64,000 bases of DNA from Roseovarius sp. THAF27 (GCF_009363655.1 NZ_CP045393.1:1178001-1242000); one strand, 5' to 3'; numbered from the stretch's first letter, positions 51,992 to 62,184 are shown. Notes: generated by a model not told the origin, from the letters alone. Numbers and translations are program-made.

Positions 51992-51997
51992 TCCCGA

Positions 51998-52528
51998 TCA
52001 TTTGATGCGGAAGGCGCGGCGGATCTCGTCGAGCGCCTCGCGCTGTTTGGCGTTTAGATCGCCCGTTCCAGCCTGCGCCGTGGCGGTGACGACCGACAGG
52101 AGCGGCTCGAAGCTGGCCTGACCGTCAAGCTTGTAGAGTTTGCGGCCGAGGCGCGGTACGGCGGTTTCCGGGCCGTGGCATTCGGAGACGAACCAGTGGC
52201 CGAGGATCAGCGCCTCGTCGGCGTCGGCGGCGGACATCTGCAACTGCTCGCGCAAGGCGGCATTGAGCGCGTCGCGCTGCTCCTTCGTGGGCAGGTCGTC
52301 CATTTCCAGAAACGCGGTGCCGAGGGCGGCGATGGCGAGGTTCGGCTCCTCGATGGTCTCGACCGGGTGGATGTTGGTCTGGCGCTTGAAGCCGAAGCGG
52401 CGGGCGGCGGAGCGCACGTCGCGGGCCATGTCGGAGAGGTCGGAGGCGACATGTGCGGCGTTGCGGGCGCGGATGACGAGGAAATAAGCCGCCGTGGAGA
52501 GGCCGATCAGGCCGAGAATAATGTGCAT
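51998..52528 (-). CDS. Unknown membrane-anchored protein (TerB-like helical domain)
   Basis: 176-residue protein with an N-terminal helix (MHIILGLIGLSTAAYFLVI) and a helical domain. The segments IAALGTAFLEMDDLPTKEQR and then LREQLQMSAADADEALILG recall TerB-like proteins, a weak similarity by eye. Function is unknown. It is convergent with the transglycosylase-like gene and followed on the same strand by pepN after a 123-bp gap on its far side. Confidence 0.7.
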   Translation of the reverse strand: MHIILGLIGLSTAAYFLVIRARNAAHVASDLSDMARDVRSAARRFGFKRQTNIHPVETIEEPNLAIAALGTAFLEMDDLPTKEQRDALNAALREQLQMSAADADEALILGHWFVSECHGPETAVPRLGRKLYKLDGQASFEPLLSVVTATAQAGTGDLNAKQREALDEIRRAFRIK

Positions 52529-52651
52529 AGCTGAAAGTCCCTTGCGGCAACGTGCGGTCAGTTAAGCGGCCCCGCATGATGACGCAACGGCAATGCGCGG
52601 GGCGGCTTGATCTGTCAGTCGCGGTGTGGCCGAAAAGGTTCTAATCGAAGG

Positions 52652-55204
52652 TCAGTCGCCGCGGATGCGGGTCACCATTTCTGTGGTGTCGGGGCTGAGG
52701 TTGGGCGTCGACAGGATGCGGTCGAGCTGGGACGTGATGAGACCCTGGCGGGTCTCGTCGTAGCGCCGCCAGGTCTCGAACGCCGAGCACATCCGCGCGG
52801 TGGTTTGCGGGTTGAGCGGATCGAGCCGGATCAGCCAGTCGGCCAGAAGGTCGTAGCCCGCGCCCGAGACGTGGTGAAAGCCCGCCGCGTTCATGGTGAG
52901 CGCGCCCAGCGTGGCGCGGAAGCGGTTGGGATTTTTCATCGTGAAATCAGGATGTTCTGTGAGGTGGGCCGCCGTGGCTGCGGCGTCTTCGGGGGCGGCG
53001 TGGACGACCTGCATCATGAACCACTTGTCGATCACCAGGCGGTCGTTCTGCCACTGGGTGTAGAAGGATTGCGTGGCCGCCGCGCCCTTGCCGGCCTGAA
53101 GCAGGCAGGAGAAGGCGGCAAGCTGTTGCGTCATGTTGTCGGCGGCATCGAACTGTTTCTGTGCCTGCGCGCCGCCGTCGAGCCGGTTGATCAGGCTGAG
53201 GGCGGCGTTGGCGAGCGACCGGGCGCCGGATTGTGCGGCGTCGGGCCGGTAGGGCTCGGACACCTGGAACTGGGCGTAAAGGCGCGTTGCGGTGTCCTGC
53301 ATCCGTTCGGCGCGGGCGTGGCGCAGGGTCTCGATGGCGTCCCAGATGGCCTGCGGGTCGGGGGTGGTGCCGGTGTCGAAAAGCGTCTGTGCAAGGTCGT
53401 CCTGGCTAGGCAGGCCGAGAGCCAGCGCGCGGAAGGCCGGATCGAGGCTGTCGTCGCGGGCCACGGTGTGCACGGCGTCTATGTAGGCCTCGTCGGGGGC
53501 GGCGCCGTCGCGGATCATGGCGACAAGGGCGTCGCGGGCAAGGTCGCGGCCCGCTTCCCACTTGTTGAATGGGTCGGTGTCGTGGGCGAGCAGGAAGGCG
53601 CGTTCGTCGTTGGTGGTGTCGCGTTCGATGATGACGGGCGCGGAGAAGCCGCGGAGGATGGAGGGGACGGGTTTCGACGACAGGCCGTCGAAGGTAAAGC
53701 TTTGTTTTGCTTCGGTCATTTCGAGCACCTTGGTGGGCTGCACCTCGTCGCCGTTGGGCGACAGCAGGCCCACGGCGATGGGGATGACGCGGGGCGGCTT
53801 GTCGTCCTGTCCCGGGGTGGGGGGTGTGTGCTGCTCGAAGGTGAGGGTGTAGGTGCCGCCCGAGAAATCGTCGGTGACCGAGACGCGCGGGGTGCCCGCG
53901 TCCTCGTACCAGCGTTTGAACTGGGAGAGGTCGCGGCCGGTGGTGTCCTCGAACACTTTCAGCCAGTCCTCGATCGTGGCGGCGTCGCCGTCGTGGCGGG
54001 TGAAATAGAGGTCGAGGGCCTGGTAATAGGCCGCGTCGCCGACGAGGGTTTTCAGCATCCCGATCAGCTCGGCGCCTTTTTCGTAGACGGTGGCGGTGTA
54101 GAAATTGTTGATCTCGACAAAGCTGGCGGGGCGGACGGGGTGCGCGAGTGGGCCGTTATCCTCGCGGAACTGTCGGGCGCGCAGGGTGATGACGTCGTCG
54201 ATGCGCTTGACAGGCTCGGACCGCATGTCGGCGGTGAACTGGGCGTCGCGGAAGACGGTGAGGCCTTCCTTCAAGCAAAGCTGGAACCAGTCGCGGCAGG
54301 TGATGCGGTTGCCGGTCCAGTTGTGGAAATATTCATGCGCGATGATCGCCTCGATCCGCTCGAAATTCATGTCGGTCGAGGTTTCGGGGCTGGCCAGCAC
54401 GGCGGAGGAGTTGAAGATGTTCAGCCCCTTGTTTTCCATCGCGCCCATGTTGAAATCGTCGACCGCGACGATGTTGAAAATGTCGAGGTCGTATTCGCGG
54501 CCATAGACGTCTTCGTCCCATTTCATGGACTTCTTGAGCGCCTCCATGCCGAAGGCGCATTTGTGCTCGTCACCGGGGCGGACCCAGATGTTGAGCTCCA
54601 CCTGCTTGCCGGATTTCGTGGTGAAGCTGTCGGGGTGGTTTATCAGGTCACCGGCCACCAGCGCGAAGAGATAGGCGGGTTTGGGCCAGGGATCGTGCCA
54701 TGCGGCAAAGCCGTCGCCGGATGCGCCAGGGTTGCCGTTGGAAAGCTTGATCGTCTCGTCGCCCTCGATGCGGACGTCAAAGGTGGCCATCACGTCGGGG
54801 CGGTCGGGGTAATAGGTGATCTTGCGAAAACCCTCGGCCTCGCACTGGGTGCAGTACATGCCGTTCGACATGTAGAGACCTTCGAGCGCGGTGTTGCGGA
54901 TGGGGGCGATTTCGACCTCGGCCTCGAACGTAAAGGGGGCGTCGGGGGCGGCGACGGTGAGGCCGCGGGGTGTGACCTCTGGCGTGACCCCGGTGCCGTC
55001 GATGTGGGCGGCGATCAGGGTCAGATCCTCGCCGTCGAGGCGCAGGGGGCCGCCGGGCCCGTCGGGATTGGGGCGAAAGGCGATCTTGCTGATGACGCGG
55101 GTCTTTTCCGGGTCGAGACGGAAGGTGAGCGAGACATGATCGACCAGATGCGCGGGGGGCGTATAGTCGGCCAGATAGATCGGCTGGGGGGCGGCGTCTT
55201 TCAT
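52652..55204 (-). CDS. pepN: Aminopeptidase N
   Basis: 850-residue M1-family zinc aminopeptidase, close to E. coli PepN in length. The exopeptidase motif is GAMENKGLNIFNSS. The zinc motif is IAHEYFHNWTGNR, with the third ligand Glu in CLKEGLTVFRDAQF. The N-terminal beta domain starts YLADYTPPAHLVDHVSLTF and a long helical C-terminal domain follows. It releases N-terminal amino acids during cytoplasmic peptide turnover. I start at the ATG ending at 55204; the longer frame adds 41 unlikely residues from the promoter region. Confidence 0.96.
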   Translation of the reverse strand: MKDAAPQPIYLADYTPPAHLVDHVSLTFRLDPEKTRVISKIAFRPNPDGPGGPLRLDGEDLTLIAAHIDGTGVTPEVTPRGLTVAAPDAPFTFEAEVEIAPIRNTALEGLYMSNGMYCTQCEAEGFRKITYYPDRPDVMATFDVRIEGDETIKLSNGNPGASGDGFAAWHDPWPKPAYLFALVAGDLINHPDSFTTKSGKQVELNIWVRPGDEHKCAFGMEALKKSMKWDEDVYGREYDLDIFNIVAVDDFNMGAMENKGLNIFNSSAVLASPETSTDMNFERIEAIIAHEYFHNWTGNRITCRDWFQLCLKEGLTVFRDAQFTADMRSEPVKRIDDVITLRARQFREDNGPLAHPVRPASFVEINNFYTATVYEKGAELIGMLKTLVGDAAYYQALDLYFTRHDGDAATIEDWLKVFEDTTGRDLSQFKRWYEDAGTPRVSVTDDFSGGTYTLTFEQHTPPTPGQDDKPPRVIPIAVGLLSPNGDEVQPTKVLEMTEAKQSFTFDGLSSKPVPSILRGFSAPVIIERDTTNDERAFLLAHDTDPFNKWEAGRDLARDALVAMIRDGAAPDEAYIDAVHTVARDDSLDPAFRALALGLPSQDDLAQTLFDTGTTPDPQAIWDAIETLRHARAERMQDTATRLYAQFQVSEPYRPDAAQSGARSLANAALSLINRLDGGAQAQKQFDAADNMTQQLAAFSCLLQAGKGAAATQSFYTQWQNDRLVIDKWFMMQVVHAAPEDAAATAAHLTEHPDFTMKNPNRFRATLGALTMNAAGFHHVSGAGYDLLADWLIRLDPLNPQTTARMCSAFETWRRYDETRQGLITSQLDRILSTPNLSPDTTEMVTRIRGD

Positions 55205-55502
55205 CGCGTGTCTCTCCGTCTGGGAAGGTTCGTGCGGAGGGTAGGGCGATGCGAAAGGGGAGGCAACGTGGAAACGGGAGGCAGGTGCAGACGGACGCTC
55301 CCGGCCCCCCGGGGCCCCGGGATGCAATGTGGCGCCCCGACAGGTGCGGTGCCTCCGCCTGCGCCCTGAAACTAGGCGAGGGGGCTTGGGAAAGGGTTAA
55401 CAGGGCGGCAAATTTGCAGTCCCGCTTGTGCGCCTGTTGAGGTTTTCTTATTCGTTGGTGATATTATCCTAAAGTCGCAACCGCAGCAGACGAAGGACAC
55501 AC
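55205..55502. other. 298-bp divergent intergenic region, pepN / amidotransferase
   Basis: The half near pepN is very GC-rich, with a CCCGGGGCCCCGGG-like self-complementary stretch around 55300-55320. The half near the amidotransferase gene is AT-richer (about 55435-55480) and probably holds its promoter. I see no small gene. Confidence 0.5.
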
Positions 55503-56279
55503 ATGACGCGCCCCGTGATCGGCATTATCGGCAACAGCTACGCCATCGACGACCGCTATCCCGTGCACGCGGTGGGGCGGATGAACTCGGAAGCGGTGTC
55601 GGAGGTGTCGGACTGCATTCCGATGCTGGTGGCGAGCGATCCGGCGCTGGTGAGCGTCGAGGAATTGATGGCGATCTGCGACGGGTTCGTGCTGACCGGC
55701 GGGCGGCCCAATATCCATCCCGAGGAATATGGCGAGGCGCCCACCGAGGCGCATGGCGCCTTTGACCGCGAGCGCGATGCGCTGACCCTGCCGCTGGTGC
55801 GGGCCTGCGTGGCGAAAGGGCAGCCGATCCTGGGGATCTGCCGTGGCTTCCAAGAGGTGAACGTGGCGCTGGGCGGCACGCTGCATCCCGAGATCCGCGA
55901 CTTGCCGGGGCGCGACAACCACCGGATGCCGCCCGACGGCACGCTGGAGGAGAAATTCGCGCTGCGCCACGAGGTCACGTTTTCCGAGGGCGGCGTTTTC
56001 CATCGGCTGATGGGATCGGACAAGGTGATGACCAACACGCTGCACGGGCAGGGGATCGTCAAGCCGGGCAAGGGTATCGTGGTTGACGGCCACGCGCATG
56101 ACGGCACGCCCGAGGCCGTCTATATCGACGGCGCGCCGGGCTTTGCGCTGGCGGTGCAATGGCACCCGGAATGGAACGCCGAGAACGATCCGGTCAGCCG
56201 CTGCCTGTTCGAGGCGCTGGGCGATGCCGCCCGCAAATGGCAGGCGGGCGCGCGTGGCCCCGCGCTGCGCCTGGCGTGA
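55503..56279 (+). CDS. Class I glutamine amidotransferase-like (PuuD-type, peptidase C26)
   Basis: 258-residue hydrolase resembling gamma-glutamyl-gamma-aminobutyrate hydrolase PuuD. The oxyanion strand is GFVLTGGRPNIHPEEYGE, the nucleophile is Cys in ILGICRGFQEVNVALGG and the His/Glu pair is in AVQWHPEWN. Such enzymes hydrolyse gamma-glutamylated amines in polyamine catabolism. No puuA-like glutamylation gene is adjacent, so the substrate is inferred. It is convergent with the first RTX-Hint gene, 39 bp apart. Confidence 0.9.
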   Translation: MTRPVIGIIGNSYAIDDRYPVHAVGRMNSEAVSEVSDCIPMLVASDPALVSVEELMAICDGFVLTGGRPNIHPEEYGEAPTEAHGAFDRERDALTLPLVRACVAKGQPILGICRGFQEVNVALGGTLHPEIRDLPGRDNHRMPPDGTLEEKFALRHEVTFSEGGVFHRLMGSDKVMTNTLHGQGIVKPGKGIVVDGHAHDGTPEAVYIDGAPGFALAVQWHPEWNAENDPVSRCLFEALGDAARKWQAGARGPALRLA

Positions 56280-56318
56280 ACGGGACGGCGTGAAGACGCA
56301 CCGGGCGGCACCCCCGGG

Positions 56319-58946
56319 CTAGTAGAACGCGCCTCCGGTGTCTTCGATCAGAAGGGCGGCCTCGTGTTTCCTGAGGCAGGTGCGGGCGGTTTCCAGGTGG
56401 TGGCCCGGCGCGGTGCGCAGTTCGGGGAAAAGCGCGAACAGCTCTTCGCGGGCGGGCTCTGCGATGGCGTCCAGGCCGACATCGCCGGCGTGAAAGCTCT
56501 CGGTGGCGTAGCCTTCGGCGTAGATCACCTCGTGATGGTCGAACATCAGGTGAATATAGGTGACCTGGTCGCAGGGCTGGCGCAGGACCTCGCGGCCATC
56601 GACCAGATGTGTCGCGGGCACCAGAACCTCGCTTTCCCCGAACAGAAGCTCGGCACGGTAGCCGGTATAGAGGATGCGGTGCTGGGGCGAGACCAGCAGG
56701 CCCTTGCGCGTGGGGTCGAGCGCGGCCGCGCCGACGCGGATCGGGGCGAAACGGCCTTGGCCCTCGACGGTGCGCCTGCCGATCCAGCGGATCGGGCGCA
56801 GGCCCTGGTCGCGGGTGACGACGAGGTCGCCGGGTTGCAGGGTTTCGATGGGACGGTCGCCGTGGCTGGTGAGGATCATCGTGCCGGGGGTGAAACAGAT
56901 TATGTTCTCGATCTCGGAGAAGGTGACGGGCGTGCCGTCGGCCATGGTGAAGCTGCCCGAGAGGCCGCCCGCCGCGTCGTCGGTATTGGAGAACGTGATT
57001 GAGTCGCGGCTGACGTCCGGGGTGAGGATCAGCGTGTCGCCATTGGTTTCGTCGCCCTCGCCGCCGGTGAGGTCGATGGCGGCGTTGCCGGTGCCGGTGG
57101 TGTCGAGATCGGTCAGGCGGAACGTGTCGTCGCCGTCGCCGCCTTGCACGGTGTCGCCCTGGTCGACGAGGATTTCGTCGTCGCCCGTGCCCGCGTCGAT
57201 CTGATCGGCCCCGGTGCCGCCGTCGATCGTGTCGTTGCCCGCGCCCGAAACGAGCGTGTCGTCGCCTGCACCCGCCTGAACCGAATCGTCGTTGGTGCCG
57301 GTGGCGTTGTCGGCGGCGTCGATGGCGTCGCCTTGTGGGTCGCCGGTGTATCCGGCGTCGATCAGGTCGGCACCGCCCGTGCCGGTGACGATGTCGTCGG
57401 GCGCGGGCATGCCCATGGCCGCCAGCGCGTCCTCGTCCGAAAGGTCGGCGGGGGCGATGCCGACAAGGGTGAGGCTGTCGCCGCTGGGAAGGCTGAGCAG
57501 CGCGTTGCCGAATCCGTCGTCGCCCACGGTGATGTCGCGGGTGTTGAGCCGGTTGCCCGCGGCGTCGGTCGCGCCGGAAAGGTCGAGCTGATCGCGGCCG
57601 GCGAAGGTGCCGTCGCCGTTGTCGGTGGGCCCTTCGAAGCCGGTGACGGTGTCGGCGCCGTCGCCATCGGAGAAAACCAGCGTGTCGGTGGCGCCGTCCT
57701 CCGCGCCCAGGTCGATGCGGTCGTTGCCGGTGCCGCCGGCGACGGTATCTTCGCCCGCGCCTGTCAGCAGCGTGTCGTCGCCGTCGCCGCCGAGGACGGA
57801 ATCGGCGCCGCCCGGTGCGGCGGTGGCGGCGTGGAGTTCCACCGCGTCGACCGAGACACCGTTGGCATCATTGGCGCCCGCGCCGCGGAATTCCAGCGTG
57901 CCGGTGCCGTCGCCCGCGCCGCCGGTGAGGGTGTAGGTGTAGGTCTGCCAGCCGCCGTCGGGCGGGTCGATGGTGTCGACCAGCTGGCCGTTCCAGTAGA
58001 CCTGGAGCGTGTTGTCCTGCGCCGTGCCGTCATCGGCGCTGGACAGATCGCCCGCGTCGAAGCTGAGCTGGTAAATCCTGTCCGGCTGAAGGCCCGCGAC
58101 GGTTTGCGAGATCGCGAGGTGCTGGCCTGCGTCGCCTTCCATGTCGAGCCAGTTGGCGCCGTCGGTGGCCGAAAGCCCGCCGCGGCCGTCATTGTGAAAA
58201 TCGACAAGGCTGCCGCCGGAGTCGGTCCATCCCGGCACGCTGCCGGTTGTGCTCTGGAAGCCATAGACCGTGGTCGTCATGCCGGTGGTGTCTTCGAAAG
58301 ACCCGTTGACGATCAGGTTGGGGCCGGTGGGCGTGACGTCATCCGCCGAGATGCGGTCGTCGCCGGTGCCGCCGAGGATGGTGTCGGCCCCGTCGCCGCC
58401 GAAGATGTGATCCGCCCCGCCGTCGCCGCCCAGATAGTCGTCTCCGGTGCCGCCGTGCATTGTATCGTCGCCGGCGGTGCCATAGGCGGTGTCGTTGCCG
58501 CCGTCGGCGAAGACGAGGCTGCCGGTCGCGGAGGAGTCGAGGCCCGGCGCGTCGTCGATGAAATCGTCGCCGTCGCCCGCGCGGACGGTATCGGCGCCGT
58601 CGCCATAGTGGATCGTGTCGTTGCCGCTGCCGGTGGTGATGGTTTCCGCCGCAGTGTCACCGATGACACGGTGATCGCCGTCCCCGACATCAAGCGTTTC
58701 GAAATAGTCGAGCAGGGTGCCGCCGCCGAGGGTGGCGTCGGAGGTGCCGCCATAGCCCGCTTCGCCCACGGTAAAGGTCGTGGTGCCATCGCTGAGGATG
58801 ATCCGGCCCGATGCCTTGTCGATGTCGATGTCGAAATGCGACGGCAGGCCGGAGACGTCGAGCGCGTGGCCGCCCGCGGCTTCGGAGATGGCGGCCCAGA
58901 AGGCAGGGTCGTTCCAGTTGGCGATGGTGACGACATAGGTGGTCAT
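56319..58946 (-). CDS. RTX calcium-binding protein with C-terminal Hint domain (copy 1)
   Basis: 875-residue protein. The N-terminal approximately 100 residues lack a signal peptide. RTX nonapeptides such as GGTGDDYLGG and GGDGADTILGG occur at about 100-200, 380-430 and 530-620. A domain at about 210-375 resembles a carbohydrate-binding or DUF642-like beta sandwich. The Hint_2 domain begins at Cys684 (IICFTPGTMILTSHGDRPIE) and includes LVSPQHRILYTGYRAELLFG and ESFHAGD. RTX proteins usually leave by type I secretion, and Hint domains can self-cleave, so processing is possible. It is a paralogue of the next gene and highly acidic. Confidence 0.88.
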   Translation of the reverse strand: MTTYVVTIANWNDPAFWAAISEAAGGHALDVSGLPSHFDIDIDKASGRIILSDGTTTFTVGEAGYGGTSDATLGGGTLLDYFETLDVGDGDHRVIGDTAAETITTGSGNDTIHYGDGADTVRAGDGDDFIDDAPGLDSSATGSLVFADGGNDTAYGTAGDDTMHGGTGDDYLGGDGGADHIFGGDGADTILGGTGDDRISADDVTPTGPNLIVNGSFEDTTGMTTTVYGFQSTTGSVPGWTDSGGSLVDFHNDGRGGLSATDGANWLDMEGDAGQHLAISQTVAGLQPDRIYQLSFDAGDLSSADDGTAQDNTLQVYWNGQLVDTIDPPDGGWQTYTYTLTGGAGDGTGTLEFRGAGANDANGVSVDAVELHAATAAPGGADSVLGGDGDDTLLTGAGEDTVAGGTGNDRIDLGAEDGATDTLVFSDGDGADTVTGFEGPTDNGDGTFAGRDQLDLSGATDAAGNRLNTRDITVGDDGFGNALLSLPSGDSLTLVGIAPADLSDEDALAAMGMPAPDDIVTGTGGADLIDAGYTGDPQGDAIDAADNATGTNDDSVQAGAGDDTLVSGAGNDTIDGGTGADQIDAGTGDDEILVDQGDTVQGGDGDDTFRLTDLDTTGTGNAAIDLTGGEGDETNGDTLILTPDVSRDSITFSNTDDAAGGLSGSFTMADGTPVTFSEIENIICFTPGTMILTSHGDRPIETLQPGDLVVTRDQGLRPIRWIGRRTVEGQGRFAPIRVGAAALDPTRKGLLVSPQHRILYTGYRAELLFGESEVLVPATHLVDGREVLRQPCDQVTYIHLMFDHHEVIYAEGYATESFHAGDVGLDAIAEPAREELFALFPELRTAPGHHLETARTCLRKHEAALLIEDTGGAFY

Positions 58947-59164
58947 GGCACTCCAACACCCCGCATGTGGTGGGACGCCATGACCGATAGCGGCAGGTGG
59001 GGGCTGTGAGGGGCCCGGTTTCTCATTCTGTCTGCTCGATCTGCCTGGGTAACCGCCAGCCCTTTGGGGCCGGTCATTTGAAGCTCAGGCTAGGGTCCGC
59101 CGGTGACGGGATTCAGCAGTAAATGAGGCCAAAAAATGGAATTTGCCTGCAATGCGAGGTAGTT

Positions 59165-61993
59165 TCACGCGGCCATTGCAAGGCGCTGCCTGCCTTCCAC
59201 CAGAAGACGTGCCTCGTGGGGTTTGAGGCAAAGGCGGGCGGTGTCGCCATAGGCCGTGAGATCGCCGCGCAGGTGCGGGAAGACGCGGAACATATCCTCG
59301 CGCGAGGCGTCCGAGAGCGCGCCCACGCCCACGTCGGCGGCGTGAAAGCTCTCGGTCGCCGCGCCTTCGGCATACACGATTTCGTGCCGGTCGAGCATCA
59401 TGTGGAAATAGGTGACCAGCCGGCGTTCGGCGATGCGCACGTCGTGCTCGAGACCGACAAGGTGTTTGGCGGCCACGAGAACCTCGCTTTCGCCAAAGAG
59501 AAGCTGGGCGCGGTAGCCCGAGAACATCAGCCGGTGCTGCGGCGAGACCAGGAGCGGGCGGCGCGCGCCGTCCATGACCGTCGAATTGACGGCGATGGGG
59601 GCGAACTTGCCGCGGCCTTCGACCGTGCGATGGCCCATCCAGCGAATCGGCTGGGGGCCGCTGTCGCGGGTGATGACCAGATCGCCCGGGCGCAGCGTTT
59701 CGATGACGCGTTCGCCCTGCGGCGTCAGGATGCGGGTGCCGGGGGTGAAGCAGATGATGTTCTCGATTTCCGAGAAGCTTACCGTGGTGCCGTCGGGCAG
59801 GGTGAAATTGCCCGAGAGCCCGCCCGTATCGTCATCGGTGTTGGTGAAGGTGATGTCGTTGCGGCTGACGTCGGGCGTCAGGCGCAGCGTGTCGCCGTTG
59901 GTCTCGCCGCCTTCGCCGCCGACGATGGTGATGGTGCCTGAGCCGGCCTCGCCCAGGTCGCCCAGCACGAAGAGGTCGTCGCCGTCGCCGCCAAAGGCGC
60001 GGTCGCCCTCGGCTAGGTACATCTCGTCGTCGCCGAGGCCGCCGTGGAGCGTGTCGGCCCCGGTGCCGCCGATCAGCGTGTCGTTTCCCGCCCCGCCGAA
60101 GATGGCGTCGTTGCCGGCACCGCCGCTGAGGCTGTCATCGCCACCGGACGCGACTGGCGGTCCTATGACGTGGCTGCTGTCCGCAAGGTCCGAGGTGACG
60201 CCACCGGGTGTCGTGACCTGCCCCGAGATGACTTCGGCTCCGGCGTTTTCCCAGTGCCGGACCTCGATGGTGTATATGCGGCCGGCTTCCAGCTCGACTG
60301 TTCCCGACCGGGTCGTCGCGCCCTGGTGGAAGTCGTTGTTCATGTAGTCGGCCGTGCCGCCGCCCTGGTTGGTGAAGGTGAGGGGGTCACCGTTTTTATC
60401 GAGTAGCCGGATGGTCGAGCCGTCGTCCGAGGTTGTCGAGAACGTGTAGGTGCCGCCCTGGGACGCCAGGAACTGCGAGGTGTAGATCACGCCGAAGTCA
60501 TCGGGGTCGCCGGTCGTGCCTCGGGCCTCGTTCACGAGGGTATTCGAATCGAAGCCATCCGACTGGCCCGAGCCGACAAGCGTTCCCGACTCGATGTCGA
60601 AGGCCTGGCCGTTGGTGGCCCCGAAGTCGTAGTTGTAGACTTGGTAGTCCCATTGCCCCGTGGCGGGCGCGTCGTCGCCGTAGATGACGTCGTTGCCGTC
60701 GCCGCCAGTGACGGTGTCGGAGCCGCCTTCGGCGTAGATCGTGTCGTTGCCGGTGCCGCCGTCGATGCTGTCGTCGCCGGGGGCCCCGTCGCCGAGCTGG
60801 TAGTCGGCGTCGAGCCGGTTGGCGCCGATGGTGGCGCTGTCGTTGCTGAGCGTGCCGAGCGTGATCGACTGGATCGGCTGGCTGGTCAGGATCGCGTTGT
60901 CGGCGTTGTTCGTCAGCTCGGGCAGCATGAAGGTTTCGCCCGTGGTGGTCTGGATGACCACGGCGGTGAAGGGTTGTGAGGTGCCGTCGGTGAAGGTGAC
61001 GGTGGCGTTGTAGACGAGGCCGGAATCGATCTGGTAGGTGACGCCGTCGATGACGATGGTCTCGGGCGTCTGGCCGTTGTCGTCGGATTGCAGCGTGCCG
61101 TCGCTGTTGCTGTCGAAGGTCTGGGCCGACAGAAGCTGCTGGTAGAGCGGGTCGTCGCTGCTGCCGTAGGTGCCGCTCAGGTTGCCGGCGTTCTCGCTGG
61201 CGGTGTTGGTCTCGGTCGGGTCGACATCCGCGTCGCTGCCCAGGCGGAACACGCTGAAGGTGCTGCCCACGATATTGGTGCCGCCCGAACTGCTGGATTC
61301 GCGCGGGTCGCTGTCGCCGTAGAGGATGTCGTTGCCCGAGCCGCCGAGGATCGTGTCGTCGCCCGAGCCGCCGTAGACGGTGTCGTTGGCGAGCCCCGCC
61401 ACGACGCTGTCATTGCCCGCGCCGGCATGGATGAGGTCGGCATTGAGCCCCGCGCCGGTGCCGTCGCCGCCATCGGCCACGTCGCCCTGGGGATCGCCGC
61501 TATAGCTGCCGTCGATGGTGTCGTCGCCATCGGTGCCGTCGACGATCTGGTCGGTGTAATCCTGCGCGCTGAAGGCGATGTCGCCCGCTGCGGCGTTGGG
61601 GTTGGAGTCGTAGGCCTGCACCTGATAGCTGCGGCCGGCCACCAGCGGCACTTCGGACAGGGTGTAGTTGCCGCTGGCGGCACCGTCCTCGACCTCGAAC
61701 TGGATGACCTGGAAGGTCTGGCCCGTGACGGTGTCGCGCAGGGTCCAGACAAGTTCGGCGTCGACGTCCGATGCGACCGAGGTGTTGCCGCCCACGGTGA
61801 CATTCGCAGTGGCGGATTCGCCGCCCGCGCTGTCGTCGTCGAGGGTGAATTCCTGGATGCCCGTCTCGTTGTCGGTGATGACGGCGGTGCCCGTGGCGGT
61901 GCCGGGACCGCTCCAGGTGAAGGTGCTGCCCGTGCCGGTCGGGATGTTGCCGGCCGGGTTGTAATTGTAGAACTTGACCTCATAGGTGGCCAT
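59165..61993 (-). CDS. RTX calcium-binding protein with PA14-like and Hint domains (copy 2)
   Basis: 942-residue acidic protein. RTX repeats lie at about 145-230, 400-450 and 620-680 (GGSGDDTILGGSGNDILYG). A PA14-like domain at about 465-610 includes GGTYTFSTTSDDGSTIRLLD and YTIEVRHWENAGAE. The Hint_2 domain begins at Cys748 (IICFTPGTRILTPQGERVIE) with LVSPQHRLMFSGYRAQLLFG, then ESFHAAD. There is no signal peptide, which fits type I secretion. I start at the ATG with GGAAGACC upstream; the frame extends 19 further codons. The 218-bp gap to copy 1 suggests separate promoters. Confidence 0.88.
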   Translation of the reverse strand: MATYEVKFYNYNPAGNIPTGTGSTFTWSGPGTATGTAVITDNETGIQEFTLDDDSAGGESATANVTVGGNTSVASDVDAELVWTLRDTVTGQTFQVIQFEVEDGAASGNYTLSEVPLVAGRSYQVQAYDSNPNAAAGDIAFSAQDYTDQIVDGTDGDDTIDGSYSGDPQGDVADGGDGTGAGLNADLIHAGAGNDSVVAGLANDTVYGGSGDDTILGGSGNDILYGDSDPRESSSSGGTNIVGSTFSVFRLGSDADVDPTETNTASENAGNLSGTYGSSDDPLYQQLLSAQTFDSNSDGTLQSDDNGQTPETIVIDGVTYQIDSGLVYNATVTFTDGTSQPFTAVVIQTTTGETFMLPELTNNADNAILTSQPIQSITLGTLSNDSATIGANRLDADYQLGDGAPGDDSIDGGTGNDTIYAEGGSDTVTGGDGNDVIYGDDAPATGQWDYQVYNYDFGATNGQAFDIESGTLVGSGQSDGFDSNTLVNEARGTTGDPDDFGVIYTSQFLASQGGTYTFSTTSDDGSTIRLLDKNGDPLTFTNQGGGTADYMNNDFHQGATTRSGTVELEAGRIYTIEVRHWENAGAEVISGQVTTPGGVTSDLADSSHVIGPPVASGGDDSLSGGAGNDAIFGGAGNDTLIGGTGADTLHGGLGDDEMYLAEGDRAFGGDGDDLFVLGDLGEAGSGTITIVGGEGGETNGDTLRLTPDVSRNDITFTNTDDDTGGLSGNFTLPDGTTVSFSEIENIICFTPGTRILTPQGERVIETLRPGDLVITRDSGPQPIRWMGHRTVEGRGKFAPIAVNSTVMDGARRPLLVSPQHRLMFSGYRAQLLFGESEVLVAAKHLVGLEHDVRIAERRLVTYFHMMLDRHEIVYAEGAATESFHAADVGVGALSDASREDMFRVFPHLRGDLTAYGDTARLCLKPHEARLLVEGRQRLAMAA

Positions 61994-62184
61994 GGTCTTC
62001 CTGCCTTCCTTTATCCGTCCGCGGTCTTGTGCCGCGTGACCCAGGCGCATTCGTCTGCTGCTCTTGCGCCGGTTGTTTCCAACGCGGATACAGAGCCTCC
62101 GTGGCCGGAAGGCGGGAGATTTTTGGCGATTTTGAGATAAATTGGGTCTTTTTGCGGGCGTGACCGTCGGGCGGCAGACGAGCG

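Noticed and set aside
52607..55369. Very long open frame on the plus strand opposite pepN
   Set aside because: It is antisense to a textbook M1 aminopeptidase with intact motifs. High GC makes long antisense frames common; the translation is Gly/Val-rich with no domain.
57144..59009. Long plus-strand frame opposite the first RTX-Hint gene
   Set aside because: It mirrors the Asp/Gly repeats of the RTX gene and has no independent motif or start signal.
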